The notes beneath the pieces were generated by a model. It searched no databases. It was not told the origin of the DNA and saw only the letters and a program-made list of their open reading frames with translations. From Pachyseris speciosa (taxonomy: Eukaryota > Cnidaria > Anthozoa > Scleractinia > Pachyseridae), in assembly GCA_016490735.1 (NCBI GenBank), contig JAEMWC010000613.1:422501-486500 (forward strand): a stretch of 64,000 bases of DNA. The letters run 5' to 3'. The position numbers were made by a program, and so were the translations under genes. This document shows, piece by piece, positions 21,968 through 33,900 of the stretch (positions within the stretch are counted from its first letter, which is position 1; each line of letters starts with the position of its first letter).

Positions 21968-22009
21968 TCTGTGACTCTGAGTTTCGCGCCTAAGCGCTCG
22001 TCAGACAGA
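21968..22009 (-). ncRNA. Hammerhead ribozyme, copy 1 (minus strand)
   Basis: Reading the minus strand: stem I TCTGT, core CTGACGA, stem II GCGC-TTAG-GCGC, GAA, stem III ACT-CAG-AGT, cleavage residue C, stem I partner ACAGA. Every conserved hammerhead position is present (CUGANGA, GAA, A15.1-U16.1, H17). The very short stem III is typical of hammerheads in Penelope-like elements and retrozymes. A 20-bp inverted pair outside (acataagt[t/g]gaaggattaaa and its complement at 21933-21952 and 22013-22032) would extend the enclosing stem. It probably processes retroelement RNA by self-cleavage. Confidence 0.8.
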
Positions 22010-22032
22010 ACTAATTTAATCCTTCCACTTAT

Positions 22033-22118
22033 GTATACGTCGGAAGAACCCATGGTGACGTCAAATAGGTCGTGTAATGACTTCATTTGACGTTACCATG
22101 GGTTCTTCTGACGGTGCT
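22033..22118. repeat. Inversion junction in the Penelope-like element, copy 1
   Basis: Twenty-eight bases reading gtcggaagaacccatggtgac and onward at 22040-22067 recur inverted at about 22085-22112. Both arms encode FDVTMGSSD, one on each strand. The short piece of reverse transcriptase ([14 protein letters not shown]) on the minus strand continues into the hammerhead region, so the 5' part of the insert is inverted relative to the rest. Confidence 0.7.
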
Positions 22119-23274
22119 GAACCATGCGAGTTAGTTGCGTTTTACCTTTTGTCACGCCTTACCGAAAGGTACGGCAACAGCATCGGTCTGTACCGAGACG
22201 ACGGGCTGGCAGCGTTCAAGAACAAGCCGCAGGATGTTGAGCGAATTAAGAAAAATCTGTGTAAAATTTTCCGCGATAACGACCTAAAAATTAAAGTAGA
22301 TGCCAACATAACTCGTGTAAATTTTCTTGATGTCACCCTTGACCTCAAAAGTGGAAAATATTATCCGTTTATGAAAGAGGGAAACACACCATTGTACGTT
22401 CATAAGCAGTCCAACCACCCACCGTCTATTCTAAGAAATATTCCTCAATTCATCAACAAGCGCCTCTCCGAAATTTCATCCGACAAAGAATCTTTCGACA
22501 ACGCCAAAAAGCCTTACCAAGAAGCTCTCAACAAAAGTGGCTACAAGCATAAATTGTCTTACATCGACAGAACCAGCGAAGCACCAAGAGCTAACCGAAA
22601 CCGCCAAAGAAACATTACATGGTTTAACCCACCGTACAGTAAGAATGTCGAAACGAATGCAGGCAAATCTTTTCTCTCCCTCATTGATCAACACTTTCCT
22701 AGATCAAACCCACTCCTGACAAAATCTTCAACCGCAACACTCTAAAACTGAGCTACAGCTGCATGACCAATGTCAAAAACATTATCTCCAACCACAACAA
22801 AGTTGAAATTAATAAATCTTTAAAGCCCTCAGATGAAACCAAAACCGCCTGTAATTGCCGGAACAAGACCTCTTGCCCCATGAGCGGAAATTGTAACGTA
22901 AAAAACATCATATACCAAGCTGAGGTCACCACACCAAACACAAGAGCGACATATATTGGCCTGTGCGACACTCAATTCAAGGAACGTTATAGAAACCATA
23001 CATGCTCTTTCAGGAAAAACGTTACAAGAATGTAACTGAATTAAGTAAATTTATATGGAGCCTGAAGGACAGAAAAGTTAATTATGAAATCAAATGGCGT
23101 ATTGTAAAACAAGCAAGATCGTATTCAAACATGAACAAAAAATGTAATTTGTGTCTGTGGGAGAAGTACTTCATTATTTGTAAACCGGAAATGGCTACCC
23201 TCAACAACAGAAATGAACTGACATCAATCTGTAGGCATTCGAAAAAATTTCTATTGAATACTGTATTTGCTTAA
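22077..23274 (+). pseudogene. Penelope-like element RT (C-terminal) + GIY-YIG endonuclease, copy 1
   Basis: The 222-codon first frame begins inside the reverse transcriptase: [12 protein letters not shown], then the catalytic motif GLYRDDGLA (Y39-R40-D41-D42), [21 protein letters not shown] and a thumb region ending [14 protein letters not shown] frameshift near 22720 leads to the linker and endonuclease: a cysteine cluster [15 protein letters not shown], then IIYQAEV...TYIGLC (the GIY-YIG strands) and FKERYRNH with the catalytic arginine. A second frameshift near 23010 leads to [14 protein letters not shown] and [14 protein letters not shown] with the glutamate. The N-terminal RT fingers and palm are missing. 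Copy 2 has the same frameshifts, so it was dead before the duplication. Penelope-like elements use this endonuclease for target-primed insertion. Confidence 0.85.
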
Positions 23275-23360
23275 ACCAATTGTATCTTGACACGTCACGC
23301 TAGAAGGTATTGTTCCCACTTTTCAAATGTGTATATCTTGTATGTATTCGTAGCAGCCGG

Positions 23361-23406
23361 TTGCCTGATGATTGTTTCGAGAGAAGCATGAAACTCGGAG
23401 TAGCAA
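23361..23406 (+). ncRNA. Hammerhead-like motif at the Penelope 3' end, copy 1
   Basis: Plus strand: stem I TTGC, core CTGATGA, stem II TGTTTC-GAGA-GAAGCA (one G-U pair, flanked by a T-T mismatch), GAA, stem III ACT-CGG-AGT, cleavage residue A, stem I partner GCAA. The core is complete but the stem II closing pair is poor, so activity is uncertain. It lies about 90 bp after the endonuclease, in the sense of the element. Confidence 0.6.
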
Positions 23407-23451
23407 ATATATGTGTTTGATCTAGTCCGTAGTCCGTCTCCACATACTTAC

Positions 23452-23481
23452 TTTCTCTCTCTCTCTCTTCTCTCTCTCTCT
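23452..23481. repeat. (CT)n microsatellite at unit boundary, copy 1
   Basis: A CT-rich run at the boundary between the Penelope 3' end and the next segmental unit. The same run, slightly different in length, is at 28159-28190. Confidence 0.9.
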
Positions 23482-26240
23482 CCTGCTCTAAACAGATACA
23501 CGATAGAATCAATGTAGGGAGCCACTGACCTAAAAATGTCGCAATTAATACAATAGGGAGCTTACGCAACGACGACGGCAACGAAAACGTCATTTGAAAA
23601 TAAAACTTCCCGTTTTTTGTAACTCATTCGCGATTATCCCAACTTCTTTAACTTAAAACATGCTTGCTGGCGAACTGTCCAGGGTCTGAATTACTGTGAA
23701 CGGTGTTAAAGTAAAGAAAAAGAAAGAAAAAATTGCTGCCATGCGGTCACGTTCTAGTGAAAACCGAATTTCACGTTGTCGCTTTGCAGATGACAGCAAA
23801 AATGTCCCAAAATGTAAAACGCACGTGCAGAGTTATTGCTTTTGCTCATTAAGCCCATTGTTGTGTGGCGTTCTCGTTGCCGTCGACGTCGTAGTTGGGT
23901 AAGCTCCCTAATAGGTAGAGGAACTGCGTGGGAAGCTTATACTCTAGCTACATGGGGCGATCAGTTGATCGGGGCCACAGTAGTTCGGAGGTTTTTCCTT
24001 AGCTTCGATTTTACATTGACCTTATAGTTCTCACCCGCAGCAACCTATCGTAAATATTTTCGTTTAGGGCGCACATTTAATATTTCACTAAAGGGCGACG
24101 ACACTCGAAAGCAACATCAGGAAGGGGTGACCGATACGAAAAGGAAAATTAGGCGTCATACGAGTACCTTTCTTTCTGAGGGATTCCTCTTGAATTACCC
24201 CGGAGAACTTTTAAAGTATTTAGTTGCAACTGAACGGAGATGGTGTCTACTGCGAGGAACTAAACTTATAGGCTTTTTTCTAATCGCCCAATTACAATCC
24301 AATAACCAGTTATGTGTTACGTGGGCGGTCAGCGGTATCCTTGTGGCTGTCACACCGAAAAGCACGACTCTAACACGCTGCTATTATCACGCAACGTTTT
24401 GTATGTTAGTCTGTGCCTGGTCGTCAGAGATCCATATCCCACGCCTATTATCTATCATAAGATTTAGAGGTTTACACGTGTGATTTTTGGCAGTTTATAC
24501 TTGTCAACTGGGAACTAATGTTGTCTGGTTCGCTGTTGTTTGGATACTATGGTATTGGTTGAGAAAATGGTCACCATCTGTTACGCCACAATATACATGG
24601 ATGAATTACAGCCGATGATCAACAGTGAGTTGGAACATACAACAAACAATAAGTTATCAAGGGAAACATTTTATCCTACCAAGAAATTGTTAGCTTGTAA
24701 ACAAACAACAACAACAAAACAAAAAAGACCAGTTAATCATCTGCAAAGAGCTTCACTTATGTGTCTGTAACGAACTGGAAAGTACATTTTTAGCCGCTAC
24801 GCGGTAAGGCAAGTAGAAGTAGTATAGTTCCAAAACAATAACTTGTGGTTGGGACAGCATATAGTGTATTTGTTCACTTGATGTTTAATTCCATCTGTCA
24901 GAAATACGCCTTTAATTCAAATTCTTTGTTTAAATAGTTGAACTACCTGGTCCAATTTTTGTTTCCTTAAATCAAAATTTTGTTTTGTTACCCAAGATAT
25001 TATGATGGGTAAAGCTGGTGAACCGTACGCAGTTTGATCGCATTGAGCACGTGCGTGCACTGAGGTTCCGTCTCCTTTAAGACTTGCAGAGCCATTCACT
25101 GTTCGTCAGACTTGAAAGATACAGAATATCTCAAATCTCAGTTTAACGGGTTTCGATGTGTTAACCACTACTGTACATTCTTCACTCATGCAATTGTATT
25201 TGCATCGAATATCAGGACAACCAACATGGCGACATTCCTAAACTGATAAACGACCGTGTTTTAAAACGCGGACAATTGTCGACTGAGAAATTTTATGCAA
25301 CAACATCAAAGCGTTTCACACTGACTTACAGAAAGGAATTTGAACGACGCCGTTACATCTAAGTGTTATTTTGTGGCATGGCGCCACTGCCTTTTTCATC
25401 GCATATCTTCCATTTGAGTGCTGCGTACATGTTTTCGGGCATGTAGCTGCCAAACTGTTTGGCTACCAACTGGTGACAGCAGGTTGTTTCATGTGTGATA
25501 TTTATACTATCCATGCAAAGTATTGATTTGCACGGAAGCTTCAACACAAGAGATCAAGTGTTATCAGTTTGTCTTTAAATTTCTTTTCTTTTTGGTTTAA
25601 AACTCTGGTACTTGTTTGTAAGGAAACTCGCCAGAGTTCGTACAAAATATAACAGTAAAAGAAAAGTTGACAAAAATGAAATAACAAGTAGTCCAACGCC
25701 AGACAAAGTTTCAAGGCAGACCATCTTTCAGAAGTTCACGTACTTTCTTCGTCAGCTGTGCAAGGTGATGTAACGGAGTCATGTGACTTTTGAGAGTCAC
25801 GTAACACATCGAGGCCTGATACTGAAACATTTTAGTTGGTTCTTCTCCTATATATACTGTAAAGTTAGGTGTGGGTTCCATCGTCGAATGTCAATACCCT
25901 CCCAAATGGTTTTTTTTTTTTAGCTCCCTGATCATTTGTCTTCCATGTCAAGATCGTGTGGGTTCCCTTTCAGGACAATCATGATGATGCTCTAGCTTAA
26001 AGCGTCACATGACTCTCAGAAGTGACGTCAATCTTCAAGGCCGGGTTGCATCACGTGGCGCACTGAGGTCGCACAGCCCAACGAGAAAGTTCATCAACTT
26101 ACGGGACGTCTGACTTGGAACCATTTGCCCGGTAACGCTTTCCTAAAGGAAAACTAGAGGCCATATTGGCTTTCACTCGGCCTTCCAAGAGGCAATCGGA
26201 AATTGCAATCGTTACTTCACTGCCGATTCACCTACACGTT
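23482..26240. repeat. Segmental tandem unit, copy 2 (non-PLE part)
   Basis: Nearly identical to copies 1 and 3, with scattered single-base differences. It begins cctgctctaaacag and ends at the next (TA)n tract. Confidence 0.9.
23554..23910. mobile_element. TAGGGAGC MITE, copy 2
   Basis: Same terminal inverted repeats as the 19180 copy. It sits at the equivalent place in unit 2, so it was duplicated with the unit and did not insert again. Confidence 0.8.
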
Positions 26241-26242
26241 TG

Positions 26243-26320
<78 letters not shown>
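26243..26320. repeat. (TA)n microsatellite, left part
   Basis: Almost pure TA. Relative to copy 1 this tract is split by a 250-bp insertion (26321-26571) and resumes at 26572-26630. Confidence 0.95.
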
Positions 26321-26324
<4 letters not shown>

Positions 26325-26565
26325 GTACAGCAAGGCAGGGAGGGGACACATTAGCAACTGATTGCCTTAATTACTTAGGATCACCAGCCTATTCCCGTTT
26401 GGATGGCGATTCATTAGCGATTTCTGAGAAATACAAACAGACAAGGTTAATTTGGGAACAGAAATCATCAACTAAGTAATTAAGTGAAAATTAAGTGAAA
26501 ATTCCTGGCTGGGCCGTATTTTCACTTAACTACTTAGTTGATGATTTCTGTTCCCAAATTAACCT

Positions 26566-26571
<6 letters not shown>
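26321..26571. mobile_element. Insertion with 52-bp foldback arms inside (TA)n
   Basis: Present only in unit 2. Its right half is a foldback: agacaaggttaatttgggaac at 26439 onward to 26490 and the inverted partner 26519-26570, with few mismatches and a 28-bp loop. Flanking TA repeats hide any target duplication. The family was not recognised. Confidence 0.65.
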
Positions 26572-26635
<64 letters not shown>

Positions 26636-26674
26636 CATACATAAGTTGAAGGATTAAAGAGGACGCATCGATTC

Positions 26675-26716
26675 TCTGTGACTCTGAGTTTCGCGCCTAA
26701 GCGCTCGTCAGACAGA
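26675..26716 (-). ncRNA. Hammerhead ribozyme, copy 2 (minus strand)
   Basis: Identical in all core and stem bases to the motif at 21968-22009, shifted by exactly 4707 bp. Confidence 0.8.
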
Positions 26717-26783
26717 ACTAATTTAATCCTTCCACTTATGTATACGTCGGAAGAACCCATGGTGACGTCAAATAGGTCGTGTA

Positions 26784-27981
26784 ATGACTTCATTTGACGT
26801 TACCATGGGTTCTTCTGACGGTGCTGAAACATGCGAGTTAGTTGCGTTTTACCTTTTGTCACGCCTTACCGAAAGGTACGGCAACAGCATCGGTCTGTAC
26901 CGAGACGACGGGCTGGCAGCGTTCAAGAACAAGCCGCAGGATGTTGAGCGAATTAAGAAAAATCTGTGTAAAATTTTCCGCGATAACGACCTAAAAATTA
27001 AAGTAGATGCCAACATAACTCGTGTAAATTTTCTTGATGTCACCCTTGACCACAAAAGTGGAAAATATTATCCGTTTATGAAAGAGGGAAACACACCATT
27101 GTACGTTCATAAGCAGTCCAACCACCCACTGTCTATTCTAAGAAATATTCCTCAATTCATCAACAAGCGCCTCTCCGAAATTTCATCCGACAAAGAATCT
27201 TTCGACAACGCCAAAAAGCCTTACCAAGAAGCTCTCAACAAAAGTGGCTACAAGCATAAATTGTCTTACATCGACAGAACCAGCGAAGCACCAAGAGCTA
27301 ACCGAAACCGCCAAAGAAACATTACATGGTTTAACCCACCGTACAGTAAGAATGTCGAAACGAATGCAGGCAAATCTTTTCTCTCCCTCATTGATCAACA
27401 CTTTCCTAGATCAAACCCACTCCTGACAAAATCTTCAACCGCAACACTCTAAAACTGAGCTACAGCTGCATGACCAATGTCAAAAACATTATCTCCAACC
27501 ACAACAAAGTTGAAATTAATAAATCTTTAAAGCCCTCAGATGAAACCAAAACCGCCTGTAATTGCCGGAACAAGACCTCTTGCCCCATGAGCGGAAATTG
27601 TAACGTAAAAAACATCATATACCAAGCTGAGGTCACCACACCAAACACAAGAGCGACATATATTGGCCTGTGCGACACTCAATTCAAGGAACGTTATAGA
27701 AACCATACATGCTCTTTCAGGAAAAACGTTACAAGAATGTAACTGAATTAAGTAAATTTATATGGAGCCTGAAGGACAGAAAAGTTAATTATGAAATCAA
27801 ATGGCGTATTGTAAAACAAGCAAGATCGTATTCAAACATGAACAAAAAATGTAATTTGTGTCTGTGGGAGAAGTACTTCATTATTTGTAAACCGGAAATG
27901 GCTACCCTCAACAACAGAAATGAACTGACATCAATCTGTAGGCATTCGAAAAAATTTCTATTGAATACTGTATTTGCTTAA
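26784..27981 (+). pseudogene. Penelope-like element RT (C-terminal) + GIY-YIG endonuclease, copy 2
   Basis: Copy of 22077-23274 offset by 4707 bp. It keeps the YRDD motif, the cysteine cluster, the GIY-YIG strands and both frameshifts (near 27427 and 27717). It differs by a few substitutions, for example P16 to T, L93 to H and P116 to L in the first frame. The near identity, including disabling changes, shows recent segmental duplication and not independent insertion. Confidence 0.85.
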
Positions 27982-28067
27982 ACCAATTGTATCTTGACAC
28001 GTCACGCTAGAAGGTATTGTTCCCACTTTTCAAATGTGTATATCTTGTATGTATTCGTAGCAGCCGG

Positions 28068-28113
28068 TTGCCTGATGATTGTTTCGAGAGAAGCATGAAA
28101 CTCGGAGTAGCAA
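28068..28113 (+). ncRNA. Hammerhead-like motif at the Penelope 3' end, copy 2
   Basis: Same sequence and same imperfect stem II closing pair as at 23361-23406, offset by 4707 bp. Confidence 0.6.
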
Positions 28114-28190
28114 ATATATGTGTTTGATCTAGTCCGTAGTCCGTCTCCACATACTTACTTTCTCTCTCTCTCTCTTTCTCTCTCTCTCTC

Positions 28191-30958
28191 CTGCTCTAAA
28201 CAGATACACGATAGAATCAATGTAGGGAGCCACTGACCTAAAAATGTCGCAATTAATACAATAGGGAGCTTACGCAACGACGACGGCAACGAAAACGTCA
28301 TTTGAAAATAAAACTTCCCGTTTTTTGTAACTCATTCGCGATTATCCCAACTTCTTTAACTTAAAACATGCTTGCTGGCGAACTGTCCAGGGTCTGAATT
28401 ACTGTGAACGGTGTTAAAGTAAAGAAAAAGAAAGAAAAAATTGCTGCCATGCGGTCACGTTCTAGTGAAAACCGAATTTCACGTTGTCGCTTTGCAGATG
28501 ACAGCAAAAATGTCCCAAAATGTAAAACGCACGTGCAGAGTTATTGCTTTTGCTCATTAAGCCCATTGTTGTGTGGCGTTCTCGTTGCCGTCGACGTCGT
28601 AGTTGGGTAAGCTCCCTAATAGGTAGAGGAACTGCGTGGGAAGCTTATACTCTAGCTACATGGGGCGATCAGTTGATCGGGGCCACAGTAGTTCGGAGGT
28701 TTTTCCTTAGCTTCGATTTTACATTGACCTTATAGTTCTCACCCGCAGCAACCTATCGTAAATATTTTCGTTTAGGGCGCACATTTAATATTTCACTAAA
28801 GGGCGACGACACTCGAAAGCAACATCAGGAAGGGATAACCGATACGAAAAGGAAAATTAGGCGTCATACGAGTACCTTTCTTTCTGAGGGATTCCTCTTG
28901 AATTACCCCGGAGAACTTTTAAAATATTTAGTTGCAACTGAACGGAGATGGTGTCTACTGCGAGGAACTAAACTTATAGGCTTTTTTCTAATCGCCCAAT
29001 TACAATCCAATAACCAGTTATGTGTTACGTGGGCGGTCAGCGGTATCCTCGTGGCTGTCACACCGAAAAGCACGATTCTAACACGCTGCTATTATCACGC
29101 AATGTTTTGTATGTTAGTCTGTGCCTGGTCGTCAGAGATCCATATCCCACGCCTATTATCTATCATAAGATTTAGAGGTTTACACGTGTGATTTTTGGCA
29201 GTTTATACTTGTCAACTGGGAACTAATGTTGTCTGGTTCGCTGTTGTTTGGATACTATGGTATTAGTTGAGAAAATGGTCACCATCTGTTACGCCACAAT
29301 ATACATGGATGAATTACAGCCGATGATCAACAGTGAGTTGGAACATACAACAAACAATAAGTTATCAAGGGAAACATTTTATCCTACCAAGAAATTGTTA
29401 GCTTGTAAACAAACAACAACAACAAAACAAAAAAGACCAGTTAATCATCTGCAAAGAGCTTCACTTATGTGTCTGTAACGAACTGGAAAGTACATTTTTA
29501 GCCGCTACGCGGTAAGGCAAGTAGAAGTAGTATAGTTCCAAAACAATAACTTGTGGTTGGGACAGCATATAGTGTATTTGTTCACTTGATGTTTAATTCC
29601 ATCTGTCAGAAATACGCCTTTAATTCAAATTCTTTGTTTAAATAGTTGAACTACCTGGTCCAATTTTTGTTTCCTTAAATCAAAATTTTGTTTTGTTACC
29701 CAAGATATTATGATGGGTAAAGCTGGTGAACCGTACGCAGTTTGATCGCATTGAGCACGTGCGTGCACTGAGGTTCCGTCTCCTTTAAGACTTGCAGAGC
29801 CATTCACTGTTCGTCAGACTTGAAAGATACAGAATATCTCAAATCTCAGTTTAACGGGTTTCGATGTGTTAACCACTACTGTACATTCTTCACTCATGCA
29901 ATTGTATTTGCATCGAATATCAGGACAACCAACATGGCGACATTCCTAAACTGATAAACGACCGTGTTTTAAAACGCGGACAATTGTCGACTGAGAAATT
30001 TTATGCAACAACATCAAAGCGTTTCACACTGACTTACAGAAAGGAATTTGAACGACGCCGTTACATCTAAGTGTTATTTTGTGGCATGGCGCCACTGCCT
30101 TTTTCATCGCATATCTTCCATTTGAGTGCTGCGTACATGTTTTCGGGCATGTAGCTGCCAAACTGTTTGGCTACCAACTGGTGACAGCAGGTTGTTTCAT
30201 GTGTGATATTTATACTATCCATGCAAAGTATTGATTTGCACGGAAGCTTCAACACAAGAGATCAAGTGTTATCAGTTTGTCTTTAAATTTCTTTTCTTTT
30301 TTGGTTTAAAACTCTGGTACTTGTTTGTAAGGAAACTCGCCAGAGTTCGTACAAAATATAACAGTAGAGAAAAGTTGACAAAAATAAAATAACAAGTAGT
30401 TCAACGCCAGACAAAGTTTCAAGGGAGACCATCTTTGTTTCAGAAGTTTACATACTTCCTTCGTCAGCTGTGCAGGGTGATGTAAATGAGTCATGTGACT
30501 TTTGAGAGTCACGTAACACATTGAGGCCTGATACTGAAAATTTTAGTTGGTTCTTCTCCTATATACTTTAACTTTAGGTGTGGGTTCCATCGTCGAATGT
30601 CAATACCCTCCTAAATGTATTTTTTTTTTAGCTCCCTGATCATTTGTCTTCCATGTCAAGATCGTGTGGGTTCCCTTTCAGGACAATCATGATGATGCTC
30701 TAGCTTAAAGCGTCACATGACTCTCAGAAGTGACGTCAATCTTCAAGGCCGGGTTGCATCACGTGGCGCACTGAGGTCGCACAGCCCAACGAGAAAGTTC
30801 ATCAACTTACGGGACGTCTGACTTGGAACCATTTGCCCGGTAACGCTCTCCTAAAGGAAAACTAGAGGCCATATTGGCTTTCACTCGACCTTCCAAGAGG
30901 CAATCGCAAATTGCAATCGTTGCTTCACTGCCGATTCACCTACACGGTTGTGTATATA
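28191..30958. repeat. Segmental tandem unit, copy 3 (ends before the PLE)
   Basis: Begins at cctgctctaaacag and follows copies 1 and 2. From about 30300 it carries more substitutions and small indels (for example at 30366 and 30435). It stops at a short TA tract near 30950-30962, without the Penelope part. This edge marks the end of the amplified block. Confidence 0.9.
28262..28618. mobile_element. TAGGGAGC MITE, copy 3
   Basis: Third copy of the 19180 element at the equivalent position in unit 3. Confidence 0.8.
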
Positions 30959-30964
30959 TATATT

Positions 30965-33900
30965 ATGACAAAGTTGGCATAACAAAATGTGAATTTCTTT
31001 CCATATTTCATTTTCAATACGGCATCCTTATTTTGATGATGTACAGATAGTTGCACAAAAATAATTAAGGTCAAGAAATTGAGATAGTGGAGAAAAACAA
31101 TAAATCAACGACCTGTCTAACTCTCAGGGATGTGTAATACCCCGTACTTGAGTTATTCAGCAAAATGTACCACTTAAAATTACAGAGTTTAGTATGGAGC
31201 GGCCCGGAAACATTTGCAGTTTAGTTTGGCCATGTTAAAACCTTTCGTCTCGCTGTTGAACCTGCAAACATTCGTATACACACTTCTCTTAACATATTAG
31301 TTGTTCAAACCTCAAAAACCACAAGGTGAATCCACGTTTTCGCGTGCGTAATATGTTCCATGGCGCCATTCTTGGTATCGTCCTTATCTTAGACGGAAAA
31401 GAAGAACGAACGACATTTTTTAATTAGTAAAAGTAATAAGCAAAGGACCGCCACTGACAATAACACTGATAGCTTACAGACTCGGACGTTCCGCTGGAAA
31501 TCCGAGTAATTAGTAAAACTGGCCTACTAGCTGAGCAGCTGATAATTCTAATCGGAAGGACTTGCGATCGGACTGAGTCATTAGAAATTTCTTACCTGAA
31601 CTATTTTATGAATGCACATTTTGAAGTCTTTTAAGACCTGACGCTTGGAATGAGTAGAAAGGATTGGCTGTTCTCTTTCCTTTCAGCCTTCAGTCTTCTC
31701 TAAGTACGTATTTGCTTGGCGGCATGCTACTAATCCTCCCACCGTTTGGATTTTTTTTAAAGGCGTTTAACCTTGAAATCGGACTGACCCACTGGCAACA
31801 AAGGTACTGGAAAACAGTTATTTGATTGGTTTAGCTAACAGACTGCACAAATCCATGCGGATTTTGGTTGGTTCAGCCACGCTACGTATTTATCTGTTCC
31901 ATATATATTGAAATGTTCTATGTGGTACACTGTTCTGACCTTTTAAACTAACGGTGGATGAAAAAAACTGCGAACACTTGCAAAAGGTTTTCTCAACGGT
32001 CAAACGAAAACACTCTAGCCAATCAGGCAACTGTAAACAAAGCAATCAACGAAACAGATTACGAAGTAAATAGCAAGTAAATCCGGCGCCTACCGCAAGG
32101 AAAATGAAAATGCGTGAAAGCGATTGAGTTATCGTCTCCCCACCCCTCCGCAGAACTATTAGTACTAGTTACTGAGACTAGCTTCAATTTTAATGTCTCT
32201 ACTCACTTGCATACGGTAAAAATCCGCAAATAAGAACATAACTTTTGAGAAACTTTTCGGCCATTTTAGACCCCTTTTACATAAGAAGCTGTTTTATCCT
32301 AAATTTTGAAACAGGCTCTTATTTTTGCTTAAAAATCAGAATTCAAAAATAATGCAAATAAGACAAGCCCAGGCATTATAAGAACCTGTTTAAGAACTTA
32401 AACAGCCTAAATTACAATAAAATACCAATTATGTACGAACCTTGTGAGGCTAATTTGGAAAAATACAGGTTCTTATATGTTGGTTTTTACTGTATTTCAG
32501 CGGTAGCAATTTTTCAGCAAAAGCTGCATTGCTTTCACCGATAATCGATCAAAACCGTACCAGCTGTATACAGATATGTTTAGTCAGTCAGAAACACCAA
32601 TCTTTCTAACACCTTATGGAAGAAGAAACTTCTTATCAACTAAGTTTTATATCGTAAGACAATGAGCGCTATAGGTTGCTGAAGCATGAGGTTATGCATC
32701 AGTGCAGGAGTGCTGTGAGCAAACATACCAAGGTGGTGTACACTGTAACTTAATTGTATCAATAAGTATAAGTGATAATTTTCTTTTTTTCTTAGCAGTA
32801 ACAATTACAATGTCATATAATTATTGTAGGCGATGTAAGTACGTATTGTATTGCACTGACTTGTACTAAATATCCCATATTGTAAGTAATGCAAGTATTT
32901 CGGTGTTCGATTGGCTAATAGTGTAATTATGATATTATAAACAGAGTATGGTATTGCGTAGCAGTGGTGTTACTGTAAGTAGTCGTATTGTAAGAAGTGC
33001 ACTATGTGTTTTTCTGTAGTGTTAGTAGGTTATTGTAAAAAGAGCTAAAAGAGCCCCCCGAAAAAAACACCTTATGGAAGAGTTTGTTGAATCTTGCTGT
33101 CTATGGCCAAACCTTTTATTTTTGTCAGCAAACGTTTTATGTACAAATGACTAGGTATCTCTTTCATTTTCTGGTTCCGTCTGCGACACAATTCTACCGG
33201 GCGGGCGTTACCTTTTGCACCACTATAATTCTAAAGGACGTTGAATAGGCTACTGAGGACCAACGGCCTTGATATCATAGCTTTGAATAAAGGATTACTC
33301 CCCATATAATAATTTCCAGGACTGAGGAAAGCAAAATTAATTTTCCCAGAAAACAAAATCTGCAGCTAGAATTTTCCGGGAAGCCTATCCTGAAAAACGC
33401 CATTTCACCAGTGCATTTTTAATGCCGTCAACATATATAAGGCTTTAATTTCAAGAGTTTTCGAAAACTTTTTATTTTTTACATGATTTTAATAAAGAAA
33501 TGGAAAGGATGGAATAAATTCACTCGTTGGCATTGACCTTTACTATTCAAAAATGGCTTTTGTTGATTTGTATCACTGACCCAGCAGATCAATCTCCAGA
33601 GTAATCGTGAGTGATTGCTATTGTAGAGCCACATTTAGATAGGGTCAGAAGATAGAGCCTTAATTCTGCCAAAACAGTAATGGGGCAGAATAACTCATTT
33701 TCAGCTGTTACGGTTCTATTTCGAAATTTTTTATAATGCTTCTTAGCCAGCAAATGTTTTCAGTATAGCATCATGCAAGGATTTTCAATTGGTTTTTCTT
33801 CGTTGCTGTGGAAACTTATGAGCCTAGGAACTAACTTTCTTCACAGTACTTACGTACTAATCAGAATCCGTTTTTCCTTCACCTTCGTTCTGATTTTTAA

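Noticed and set aside
22142..22348. Minus-strand genes opposite the Penelope-like element
   Set aside because: Shadow frames of the reverse transcriptase sequence; repeated identically in both copies.
23696..23902. Lysine/arginine-rich protein shared by three copies
   Set aside because: Lies wholly inside the TAGGGAGC MITE and spans its terminal repeat; not a host gene.
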